The notes: generated from the sequence alone by a model not told the origin. Positions 1-6,509 are shown, counted from the first letter of the stretch. The stretch is 6,682 nucleotides of DNA from Methanosarcinales archaeon (GCA_025464645.1 JAODGF010000134.1:1-6682); one strand, 5' to 3'. Numbers and translations: made by a program.

Positions 1-28
1 ATGTTGATACACGACCAAAAAATTTAAT

Positions 29-169
29 TTAAGCGAGAGGGCAGAGAAGTATAATTATAATTACCAATGAATTTCCAGATTTGCGAACTTTGACTTTTCG
101 TTCCAAGCCAAATAATCCAAGTTCTTTTGCCTTCTTCTCCACCTCTTCCCAGACTTCATCGGATATGTA
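29..169 (-). pseudogene. Remnant of an AbrB/MazE-like antitoxin (SpoVT-AbrB domain)
   Basis: Read on the minus strand, the frame between an upstream stop (172-170) and a TAA at 31-29 gives about 46 residues. They begin YISDEVWEEVEKKAKELG and continue through FGLERKVKVRKSGNSLVI. The charged helix followed by 'VKVRKSGNSLVI' matches the first beta-strands of SpoVT-AbrB/MazE-type DNA-binding antitoxins, in which the motif is normally followed by 'xIPKE...' and a second half of the swapped-hairpin fold. Here the frame instead runs into IIILLCPLA and stops. There is no ATG: an ATA codon (166-164) stands where a Met before Ser-Asp-Glu would be expected, and GTG at 142-140 is the only plausible in-frame alternative. 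I read this as a decayed antitoxin gene lacking its start and C-terminal half. No partner toxin is recognisable beside it. Family assignment is from motif memory only. Confidence 0.45.
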
Positions 170-217
170 TTAATAAAATGCGGATTTAAACAATAAATAA
201 TATGAGGGTTAAAGAGG

Positions 218-910
218 ATGGTAATGGGAGAGAAAGGGGAAACGCGAAGGAAAGTTAGGAGCAAAAAGGATAGAAACCTGACAGAGTTAATTTATAGGAC
301 TAAGGTGATAGAACCGCCGTATCTCATCCGCAAGTTCGGCGTCAGCGAAGAGGAATACGACCAGCTTACCGATGAGGACACAAAAGCGGACCTCTTTGAC
401 GGCACGCTTATTATCCACTCTCCCGCCTCTATCCGGCACGAGGATATTTTTGGGTTTTTATTCTTTTTGATGCGTGGATATACAGAAGATAAGCAATTGG
501 GCAAAGTGCTCGGGTCTCGTGCGACAATGCACCTCGCTCACTGCCGAAAGTTCGAGCCTGATATTCTATTCGTGAGGAAAGAGCGATTGGAACTGCTTAA
601 AGATAAGGAGCTAGAAGGGGCTGCGGATATGGTCGTGGAAATCATCTCTGCATGGACGAGAGATTATGACCTGCGTGAGAAGCGGCAGGTGTATCACGAG
701 GCAGGGATAGATGAAATATGGTTCATTGACGATGAAGAGCGGAAAATTGTGGTTGACCGAAGAGAAGGAAAGAAATATACCACAGATACAACAACTTCGG
801 GTAAACTCGATAGTGAGGTGATGCATGGCTTTTTTGTGCAACCTGAGTGGTTCTGGCGAGACATTCTGCCCAATCCTTTTTTCTGTTTGCAAGAGATTTT
901 TAGAGAATAA
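218..910 (+). CDS. Uma2 family (DUF820) PD-(D/E)XK nuclease-fold protein
   Basis: A 230-residue protein of the Uma2/DUF820 family, which has a restriction-endonuclease-like fold; its substrate and cellular role are not established. The core motifs are in order: an N-terminal 'YDQLTDEDTKADLFDGTLI' segment (47-65), typical of the 'G..ElidG.li' region; F-E-P-D-I-L-F-V with candidate metal ligand Asp115; V-V-E-I-I-S with Glu141; then R-D-Y...R-E-K-R-Q-V-Y, with Lys155 as candidate catalytic lysine, and G-I-D-E-I-W-F-I-D (163-171). The tail (204-227, GFF...EWFW...LPNPFFCLQEI) resembles the usual family C-terminus, so it looks full length and intact. There is no signal peptide or membrane segment. 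Two starts are possible: ATG 218, with GAGGG at 204-208 nine bases upstream, and in-frame ATG 224, with GAGG at 214-217 six bases upstream; they differ by two residues. The gene stands alone among gene relics and may be mobile or toxin-like cargo. That role is inference. Confidence 0.85.
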   Translation: MVMGEKGETRRKVRSKKDRNLTELIYRTKVIEPPYLIRKFGVSEEEYDQLTDEDTKADLFDGTLIIHSPASIRHEDIFGFLFFLMRGYTEDKQLGKVLGSRATMHLAHCRKFEPDILFVRKERLELLKDKELEGAADMVVEIISAWTRDYDLREKRQVYHEAGIDEIWFIDDEERKIVVDRREGKKYTTDTTTSGKLDSEVMHGFFVQPEWFWRDILPNPFFCLQEIFRE

Positions 911-924
911 CGTGAAATTAAAAT

Positions 925-1188
925 TTGTTTTTCGAGATCCTGATTGGTTCTGCACTGATGCCAAGCATTTCCATATATACAGATAAAGCAAGCTACAAAA
1001 CAGGCGAAAAGATGCATCTCGGGCTGGACATAAAGAACACGTACACATGGCATGCAATACTTGATGACACGGTAACAGGCGAAATAATTTCCGAAGATAC
1101 AGCATCCTGGTATTTCAAAGGTAAAGGAGCATCAACGGCGGACATTGCAGACATGATTGAACGGACAGCGATAGAATTCAGCGAATAG
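925..1188 (+). pseudogene. Short remnant of a secreted beta-sandwich protein, apparently with an internal deletion
   Basis: The frame is open from just after a TAA at 919-921 to TAG at 1186-1188. It starts at TTG 925 (87 residues) or, more plausibly, ATG 958 (76 residues). The front, MPSISIYTDKASYKTGEKM then HLGLDIKN, looks like the first two strands of an extracellular MG2/Ig-like domain ('I..Tdk.sY.tGe.m.l.l.i.N'). The back, from about codon 28 of the ATG version (TYTWHAILDDTVTGEIISED then TASWYF), looks like the last strands of the same kind of domain ('G.Y.w.A.L.dp.tGeiis.d.a.W.F'). The strands expected between them, several dozen residues, are absent, and the two parts join at about 1036-1041. 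No signal peptide survives: the 11 residues before Met958 are only mildly hydrophobic. No good ribosome-binding site is seen. It may be a relic, or less likely a small functional protein. The family reading is by pattern, not by search. Confidence 0.45.
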
Positions 1189-1199
1189 AGAGAAACGAA

Positions 1200-1410
1200 A
1201 AGAAGAAATAGCGGCCTGCAATATCAGGTCGAAGCTTGCACACTCGCCAAGTCGCCAGAATAGAGTGTCTACGTTTGGCAATCCCGGATCAAGACCACTA
1301 ACACTCTTCACATAATCCTTCGCCTGCGCTGCATTTATCAGGAGTTGCACGAATGTGCATGGAGCGTATTTTGCTCCTGTTACTGGATGTTTTTCGCTGA
1401 ATATCCCTTT
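1200..1410 (-). pseudogene. Coding remnant, possibly the N-terminal part of a transposase
   Basis: Reading minus from 1410, the frame gives KGIFSEKHPVTGAKYAPCTF, then VQLLINAAQAKDYVKSVSG, LDPGLPNVDTLFWRLGECAS and FDLILQAAI. The composition is protein-like, with amphipathic helices and a 'P-x-V-D-T-L-F-W-R-L' turn. This arrangement (a helix, 'LLINAA', then 'P..dTl..rL') recalls the helical front end of some archaeal DDE transposases, which select hairpin-like ends, but I cannot assign an IS family. No DDE residues are present and no terminal inverted repeats were found. Near 1200 the frame loses protein-like character and runs antisense to the neighbouring relic. The usable in-frame start is only GTG 1350-1348, in the middle of the protein-like stretch, so the true beginning is missing. 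It lies in the same frame as the upstream phosphodiesterase gene, separated by two adjacent TAA codons. Confidence 0.35.
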
Positions 1411-1413
1411 TTA

Positions 1414-2133
1414 TTATCCTCTCTTCTTATCTCTATCTTGTGAAATCTTGTGGTTCATTATACTTGTTTTGAGTTCACATGGATTATCAGTAACCACACC
1501 TTCCACGCCAAGTTCAAGCGCCTTCTCTAAATCCTCACTCGTGTTTATAGTCCATGGATAGACTTCAATTCCCTTTTCCGATGCTTCTGCCACAAATTCC
1601 ATGTTTAATCGCGGGTATTTCGGGAATATAACCTCTGCACGGGCGTCAATCGCTATATTCACAGGAAAAACAGGCAGCGAGGAGATTATTATCCCTGTTT
1701 TAATTCCCGGCTCAAGCTCTTTTATTTTGAGCAGCGACGGATGGAAGAAAGAGGAAATTAGCACGCTTTTTACCATCCCTGTTTCCACTATTTCATGCAC
1801 TACGATTTCCTCCATACCCTCCTCTTTCAGTTCAATAACCAACTCAAGTCCAAGTTTTTCGCAGTGCAAAAGCACTTCCCATAGTTCTGGAATTTTTTCC
1901 CCTTTTCCTGCATCAAGTGTTTGTAACTGCTCGAGTGTTTTCTCTCCTACCTTCCCAACACCGTTTGTCGTCCTCTCCAGAGTATCATCGTGAATCACTA
2001 CTATTTTACGGTCTTTACTAAGCCTGACGTCAATCTCCACGGCGTCAGCATCACACTCAAAAGCCCTCTTGACTGCTCTGAGCGTGTTCTCGGGCTCCTC
2101 CGCCCTTGCTCCTCTGTGAGCTATTATTCTCAT
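1414..2133 (-). CDS. Glycerophosphodiester phosphodiesterase (GDPD family)
   Basis: A 239-residue TIM-barrel enzyme expected to hydrolyse glycerophosphodiesters (deacylated phospholipid head groups) to sn-glycerol phosphate and an alcohol, in a metal-dependent reaction. All hallmark residues are visible: H6-R7-G at the first strand, E15-N16-T, E33-I-D35 (metal ligands), H48-D-D (second catalytic His), the E101-L-K103 strand, P193-W194 and V-T-D216-N-P near the end. Length is normal for small prokaryotic and archaeal members. There is no signal peptide, so it is probably cytosolic, salvaging lipid head groups or acting on archaeal lipid-derived glycerophosphates (substrate is inference). The start at 2133-2131 is supported by an AAAAGG-like site a few bases upstream and by the HRG motif sitting at residue 6, as usual. 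The basic tail DRDKKRG is followed by two tandem TAA stops. It is transcribed divergently from the PAC2 operon, with 100 nt between the two starts. Confidence 0.93.
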   Translation of the reverse strand: MRIIAHRGARAEEPENTLRAVKRAFECDADAVEIDVRLSKDRKIVVIHDDTLERTTNGVGKVGEKTLEQLQTLDAGKGEKIPELWEVLLHCEKLGLELVIELKEEGMEEIVVHEIVETGMVKSVLISSFFHPSLLKIKELEPGIKTGIIISSLPVFPVNIAIDARAEVIFPKYPRLNMEFVAEASEKGIEVYPWTINTSEDLEKALELGVEGVVTDNPCELKTSIMNHKISQDRDKKRG

Positions 2134-2138
2134 TAAAC

Positions 2139-2162
2139 CTTTTCTTAGATTAGAAAGAAAAG
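2139..2162. promoter_or_regulatory. Inverted repeat just upstream of the phosphodiesterase start
   Basis: The arms CTTTTCTT (2139-2146) and AAGAAAAG (2155-2162) are perfectly complementary over 8 bp with an 8-nt spacer, beginning about 6 nt before the minus-strand ATG. Its position in the 5' leader or promoter of the phosphodiesterase would suit an operator or a leader hairpin. The region is very A/T rich, so chance is a real possibility. Confidence 0.25.
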
Positions 2163-2192
2163 CTTTACCAAAAGAAACAATTTTTTTGATAA

Positions 2193-2217
2193 TTTCTAAA
2201 AAGTTTTACTTTAGAAA
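2193..2217. promoter_or_regulatory. Candidate operator palindrome upstream of the PAC2 operon
   Basis: The arms TTTCTAAA (2193-2200) and TTTAGAAA (2210-2217) form a perfect 8-bp inverted repeat with a 9-nt spacer, ending 16 nt before ATG 2234. This is about where an archaeal TATA/BRE or an overlapping operator would lie for a short-leader transcript. No canonical TATA box or Shine-Dalgarno site is clear, so the promoter itself is not assigned. The sequence is A/T rich, which raises the chance level. Confidence 0.3.
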
Positions 2218-2233
2218 AGTCCTATTAAAAATT

Positions 2234-3055
2234 ATGGGCATAACAAAGAAAGTATGGATAGATTACCGTGATAAGAGTAAGATAGACCTGAAGGAGCCAA
2301 TAGCAATAGTAGGCTCATCGGGGCTACGGTCTGTCGGAAAAATTGTAGTAGACGAGCTTGTGGAGAAAACACACCCTAAACTATTTGCGGAATTGTTTTC
2401 TTACGGTTTCCCCGCCGTTTATTATGGTCCTTCTTACCTTGGTGCTCCCAGCGGCGTAGGTGTAAAAATAATGAAAGGCAGTGTAGTCCAACTTCCAAGC
2501 GTGGAATTTTATGCTCTTGACCGGCATAAGCAGAATCAGGACATTATAATAACGAGGGGTTACCAGTCTTATAATGCCCTTAACCAATACGCAGTTGCCG
2601 ATAAGGTCACGGATTTGTTTAAGGAGTTTCGAGTAAAGAAGGTGATTTCGCTTGGTGCACAGGTAATAGAAGAAGGGATAACCAGTTGTGCAACCGACCC
2701 GGAGCTGTTGGAAGAACTATATAAATTCGGGATTAAAAGAACAAACGTGGATACTTTTATAGGGTTCTCCGGGCTTGTGGTTGCAATAGGTAGAAAGAAA
2801 GGGCTAAAAGGAGTTTGTATCTTTGCAAATACCACACAGAATTTGGCAAATCCCGAATATCCTGATTTTAATGCGGCAAAGGAATTGTTGGAAAAAATCG
2901 GTGAGATATTGAGTATTAAGGTCGATACATCGGATTTAGAAGCGAGGAGAATAGTGCAGCGGGAGCTAATGGAAGAGATAATAAAAAAAGAGGAGCGGAG
3001 GGAAGAGAAGAGAAAGAGGGAGCAGGAGAGAGAAGAATCGAGGGGATACGTCTGA
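2234..3055 (+). CDS. PAC2-family protein (archaeal proteasome assembly chaperone / activator-like)
   Basis: 273 residues from ATG 2234. A TTG at 2186 would add 16 lysine- and aromatic-rich residues across the AT-rich promoter region and is less likely. The core fits the PAC2 (PF09754) family: PIAIVGSSGLRSVGKI (22-37), in place of the usual 'vvGf.G.G.vG.i'; FAELFSYGFP (51-60); a QDIIITRGYQS strand (102-112); KKVISLGAQV (135-144); and a GFSGLVVAIGRKKGLKGVCIF segment (177-197). Family members assist 20S proteasome assembly or, as archaeal PbaA/PbaB-type proteins, bind the alpha ring through a C-terminal hydrophobic-Tyr-X motif. Here residues 240-270 form a very charged Glu/Arg/Lys tail, likely helical or coiled coil, ending R-G-Y-V with tyrosine penultimate. 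There is no good Shine-Dalgarno site before the ATG, so leaderless translation is possible. It is the first gene of a three-gene run, stopping 1 nt before elp3. Function is inferred from family. Confidence 0.8.
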   Translation: MGITKKVWIDYRDKSKIDLKEPIAIVGSSGLRSVGKIVVDELVEKTHPKLFAELFSYGFPAVYYGPSYLGAPSGVGVKIMKGSVVQLPSVEFYALDRHKQNQDIIITRGYQSYNALNQYAVADKVTDLFKEFRVKKVISLGAQVIEEGITSCATDPELLEELYKFGIKRTNVDTFIGFSGLVVAIGRKKGLKGVCIFANTTQNLANPEYPDFNAAKELLEKIGEILSIKVDTSDLEARRIVQRELMEEIIKKEERREEKRKREQEREESRGYV

Positions 3056-3056
3056 A

Positions 3057-4640
3057 ATGGCAGGAGCTACACTCGGAGCAGAGGTTGAAGCTAAGGGAGA
3101 AGTAAGGAACTATGAACTGGCATGTAAAGAGATAGCAGTGGCAATAGCGGAAAGCGGAATAAGCCGGGCAGAGAGCATAAACGAACTGAAGAAGGAGATA
3201 AGCAGGAAATATGCGTTGCGTGGCGTTCCGAGGAATTCCGATGTGCTGAATTCGAGCGATGATGAATTGCAACTAAAGGAGAGATTGAAGCGAAAAAGAA
3301 TGAGAACAGCTTCTGGCGTTGCTCCTGTTGCTGTGATGACTTCTCCGTATCCATGCCCGCATGGTAAGTGCATAATGTGCCCCGGTGGTCCAAGCTCCGA
3401 GTTCGCGTCTCCACAGAGTTACGTAGGTAAGGAGCCGGCTGCTATTCGCGCTGCTCAACTGGGTTTCGACCCATACGAGCAGGTGAAAGTGAGACTACAT
3501 CAATTGAAGGAAATAGGACACGATTTCGAAAAGGTTGATTTGATACTGATGGGTGGCACGCTAACTGCGAGACCGTTGGATTATCAAAGATGGTTTGTGA
3601 AAAGGTGTTTGGATGCCCTGAAGGAGGTTGGAGAGGAGATAAGAAACACCGGCATGACTTTCGAGACGAGACCCGATTATGCGAAGGAAGCGGAGATAGA
3701 CCGGATGCTGGAGCTCGGTGCCACAAAAGTCGAGTTAGGCGTGCAGCATGTCAATAACAGGATATTGGAAAATATAAGTAGGGGGCATTCGGTAGATGAT
3801 TCGATAGAGGCGAACAGAAAAGCGAGAGACAGTGCGTTAAAAGTAGGCTTCCATCTGATGCCCGGTTTGCCCGGCTCTACTATCGAAGCTGATAAAAAGA
3901 TGTTTGAACGCATCTTCCGCGATTCACACTTCAAGCCCGATTATCTGAAAATATATCCCACGCTGGTGGTTAAAGGGACGAAACTGTATGATATGTGGAA
4001 AAACGGAGAATATGAGCCAATGCGTGAGGAAGAAGCAATAGAGATAATCGCTTATGCGAAAAGAATAACTCCCAAGTGGGTAAGGATACAAAGAATACAA
4101 AGAGATATTCCCGCGCAATATATAGAAGCAGGAGTGAAGAAGAGCAATCTAAGACAATTGGTGAATGAGCGACTGCACGAGATGGGCTGCAAATGCCGGT
4201 GTATAAGGTGCCGGGAAGCAGGTCTTTCGCGTTTGATGGGTATAGTCGCAGACAATGAGAATATAAATTTTTTATCTGAAAGGTATGAGGCATGCGGGGG
4301 TACGGAGTTTTTCCTCTCTTACGAAGATGTGGAGAAAGATATCTTGATCGCGCTCTTGAGGTTGAGGTTCCCATTTGCACCACATAGGGAAGAGTTGAGA
4401 GATGCCGCTCTGATTCGTGACCTGCATGTGTATGGTGAATTGGTTGCTCTGGGCGAAAGGAAGGAGCATAGCTGGCAACATCGTGGATATGGAGCACGGT
4501 TGTTGCGAAAAGCGGAGGAGATGGCACTTGATAGGGGATACCACCGAATAGCGGTGATGAGCGGGATAGGTGTGCGAGAGTATTATGAAAAGTTTGGCTA
4601 CAAGCGAGAAGGACCGTTTATGGTGAAGAAATTAACATGA
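3057..4640 (+). CDS. elp3: Elp3, tRNA uridine-34 carboxymethyl-forming radical SAM / acetyltransferase enzyme
   Basis: A 527-residue Elp3, which uses acetyl-CoA and S-adenosylmethionine to add a carboxymethyl-type group to C5 of wobble uridine 34 in tRNA; archaeal versions act without the full Elongator complex. Domain order: N-terminal tRNA-binding helices and basic segment (about 15-85, ending KERLKRKRMRT); radical SAM core opening with C100-P-H-G-K-C105-I-M-C108-P-G-G, the 4Fe-4S ligands in the short archaeal spacing; LILMGGTLTARP (162-173); TFETRPDY (201-208); LGVQHVNNRIL (227-237); HLMPGLPGST (266-275); and Cys-rich zinc motif C378-K-C380-R-C382-I-R-C385. The C-terminal GNAT domain (about 451-527) carries the acetyl-CoA loop Q-H-R-G-Y-G-A (474-480) and the YYEKFGY motif (509-515). 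Length is typical and nothing is missing. The ATG follows the PAC2 stop by 1 nt with GAGGGG at 3040-3045; its stop overlaps the next start in ATGA, so translation is probably coupled. Confidence 0.96.
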   Translation: MAGATLGAEVEAKGEVRNYELACKEIAVAIAESGISRAESINELKKEISRKYALRGVPRNSDVLNSSDDELQLKERLKRKRMRTASGVAPVAVMTSPYPCPHGKCIMCPGGPSSEFASPQSYVGKEPAAIRAAQLGFDPYEQVKVRLHQLKEIGHDFEKVDLILMGGTLTARPLDYQRWFVKRCLDALKEVGEEIRNTGMTFETRPDYAKEAEIDRMLELGATKVELGVQHVNNRILENISRGHSVDDSIEANRKARDSALKVGFHLMPGLPGSTIEADKKMFERIFRDSHFKPDYLKIYPTLVVKGTKLYDMWKNGEYEPMREEEAIEIIAYAKRITPKWVRIQRIQRDIPAQYIEAGVKKSNLRQLVNERLHEMGCKCRCIRCREAGLSRLMGIVADNENINFLSERYEACGGTEFFLSYEDVEKDILIALLRLRFPFAPHREELRDAALIRDLHVYGELVALGERKEHSWQHRGYGARLLRKAEEMALDRGYHRIAVMSGIGVREYYEKFGYKREGPFMVKKLT

Positions 4641-6502
4641 AACTACAATTTTTAGGCGCAGCAAAAGAAGTCACAGGTTCCTGCATTGTGGTAAAAACGA
4701 GAAAAAACAGGTTCTTGCTCGACTGTGGTCAGCGACAGGGAGAGGAGAAGGAAATCTCACCGGAATTCACATTCAACCCGCGAGAAATAGACTTTGTCGT
4801 TCTTTCCCATGCACACCTCGACCACTCAGGACTGTTACCCAAGCTCGTTGCGGAAGGTTTCGATGGCAGGATATATTCCACAGTGGCTACTCGTGACGTT
4901 ACGGAACTGCTTTTAAAAGACAGTGCGAAGATACAAAAAGAAGCGGCTGAATCCGGGGTACTGCCCATGTTCACGGAGAAAGACGTTGCGCAAACGATAG
5001 ACAAATTCAGCGTTTCGGAATGGAACGTTCCTGTTGATGCTTCTGATGACGTCACGCTAACGTTCCTCGATGCCGGTCATATATTGGGTGCAAGCATTTC
5101 AGTTGTAGATATCAGTGGTGCAGGCAGGCTGGTGTATACCGGCGACATCGGGCACGGACGTTCACCCATCATGAATGCTCCGGCGAAGTTGAGAAATACC
5201 GACTTCTTGATTATCGAATCTACATACGGCGCAAAGCAACATCCGCAGACGGGTCCAAAAGAGAGTTTGAGACAAATAATCCAGGATACTTACGTCAGCA
5301 GAGGCAAGGTTTTAATTCCTGTATTTGCGGTTGGGCGTGCACAGGAAATACTATATATCCTGAAGCAGCTTTACGAAGAGAAGAAACTTCCGAACATACC
5401 CGTTTATTTCGATACGCCGTTAGGCGCAGAGACGACTTCTCTGTACCGACATCATCAGAATTATCTGCGTGCAGAGTTCAGGAGTTCTTTCTTAAAAGGA
5501 GAGAATACGTTCCAGTTCGGCAGACTTGATTTTATCCGCGGGAATAACAGGTCCTTAGATGTTGCTTCGTCTGAGGAGCCTTGCGTGGTGATAGCAGCCA
5601 GTGGCATGCTCACCGGTGGTCGCATACTGAACCACTTGAAGACCACGCTGGAAGACCCTGCATCGAGCCTGGTTTTTGTGGGTTATCAAGCGGAAGGCAC
5701 GCCTGGACGGGAGGTACTGGACGGTAAGAAACGAGTTGAAATAGCAGAAAAGGAGTATAGAGTAATGCTAAAAGTATGTTATATTCCGGGCTTGAGTGCG
5801 CACGCAGATGCAGACGGACTGTTCTCCTTCGTCAATTCAGCAGAACTCCTTCCAAAAAAGATTTTCGTAGTGCATGGCGAGCCGGAGAATGCCGGGGCTT
5901 TGCAGCGGCGAATAATAAAAGAACTGCGAATAGATACTCTTGTGCCTGAAAGAGGCTATACCGAGAACTTTATGGACCGGGAGGTAGTGAAAGTGGTGGA
6001 AAAAGATGTGCATCTCGATTTCAGACCGCAATTCACGAAAATAGGAGAACACGAAGTCTATCCCTTCACGGGTGCGTTGCTGAAGAAGCAGGATGGGATT
6101 CACCTTATCTCGCGGGAGCAATATATCGGGATACTCACGGAAACAGAAGAGGAGCTTGAGACGATGCTTGCGAAGGTGACATCGAAGAGGTATATCTCAG
6201 GAACTGAAGCAGAAGTGACAGCACGTGCGGAAGAAATCCCGGAAGCGGTATTCATGGAGGAACTGACAAAATACGCGAATGCGGGTATCTTCTCAAAGAG
6301 CCGAGCACGAGAACTTAAAGAGAAGCTTGAGGATGAGGGGCGTGACGCTACAATAGCACACGTTAACAAACTTGCAGGAAAAGACCGACTTTATCCTCTG
6401 GACAAGGAGAAGCAGGAAGAGCTGAGGAGAGTGCTTGTCGCTGGTATCAATTCTTTCCCGCAAAAGGCTCGTATCTTATTTAAAGATATAGTGGAAAGAT
6501 AA
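4637..6502 (+). CDS. Beta-CASP metallo-beta-lactamase RNase (archaeal CPSF-like) with C-terminal extension
   Basis: A 621-residue protein. Residues 1-450 form a complete MBL/beta-CASP ribonuclease related to CPSF73 and archaeal aCPSF2, zinc enzymes that cleave RNA endonucleolytically and in some members trim 5' to 3'. Motifs: LDCG (D29); SHAHLDHSG (H58, H60, D62, H63); DAGHILGA (H148); TGDIG (D170); beta-CASP motif A IIESTYG (E194); AASGMLTGG (320-328); motif B LSAHAD (H388); motif C VVHGE (H413). All zinc ligands are present. There is no N-terminal KH module, so it is not aCPSF1/FttA. Residues about 454-621 are an extra, charged, mostly alpha-helical region with no motif I recognise. The start is firm: M-K-L-Q-F-L-G-A is the family's usual first strand, GGTGA lies at 4622-4626, and ATG overlaps the elp3 stop (ATGA). 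As last gene of the operon, it may process transcripts including its own; substrate is unknown. Confidence 0.93.
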   Translation: MKLQFLGAAKEVTGSCIVVKTRKNRFLLDCGQRQGEEKEISPEFTFNPREIDFVVLSHAHLDHSGLLPKLVAEGFDGRIYSTVATRDVTELLLKDSAKIQKEAAESGVLPMFTEKDVAQTIDKFSVSEWNVPVDASDDVTLTFLDAGHILGASISVVDISGAGRLVYTGDIGHGRSPIMNAPAKLRNTDFLIIESTYGAKQHPQTGPKESLRQIIQDTYVSRGKVLIPVFAVGRAQEILYILKQLYEEKKLPNIPVYFDTPLGAETTSLYRHHQNYLRAEFRSSFLKGENTFQFGRLDFIRGNNRSLDVASSEEPCVVIAASGMLTGGRILNHLKTTLEDPASSLVFVGYQAEGTPGREVLDGKKRVEIAEKEYRVMLKVCYIPGLSAHADADGLFSFVNSAELLPKKIFVVHGEPENAGALQRRIIKELRIDTLVPERGYTENFMDREVVKVVEKDVHLDFRPQFTKIGEHEVYPFTGALLKKQDGIHLISREQYIGILTETEEELETMLAKVTSKRYISGTEAEVTARAEEIPEAVFMEELTKYANAGIFSKSRARELKEKLEDEGRDATIAHVNKLAGKDRLYPLDKEKQEELRRVLVAGINSFPQKARILFKDIVER

Positions 6503-6509
6503 AGTATGT

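Noticed and set aside
202..258. ATG 202 upstream of the Uma2 gene as a start or leader peptide
   Set aside because: It is out of frame with Uma2, stops within 19 codons and has no ribosome-binding site.
611..1105. Minus-strand open frame (164 codons) opposite the Uma2 gene
   Set aside because: It is antisense to the Uma2 nuclease-fold motifs and to the beta-sandwich relic; no recognisable domain, so treated as a shadow.
1601..1993. Plus-strand open frame (130 codons) opposite the phosphodiesterase
   Set aside because: Serine-rich translation typical of the antisense of a Glu/Lys-rich gene; the minus-strand enzyme has all its catalytic motifs.
2186..2233. TTG 2186 as the start of the PAC2 protein
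   Set aside because: It would extend the protein by 16 Lys/Phe-rich residues through the palindrome and promoter region; the family core begins soon after ATG 2234.
2976..3046. Purine-rich tract with an A7 run (2983-2989), possible programmed frameshift
   Set aside because: It encodes the Glu/Lys/Arg tail in one intact frame, and no alternative frame gives a sensible product; composition explains it.
3970..4527. Long minus-strand open frame (185 codons) opposite elp3
   Set aside because: It is antisense to well-conserved elp3 codons, its translation is low in protein-like character and it has no ribosome-binding site; it is a shadow of elp3.
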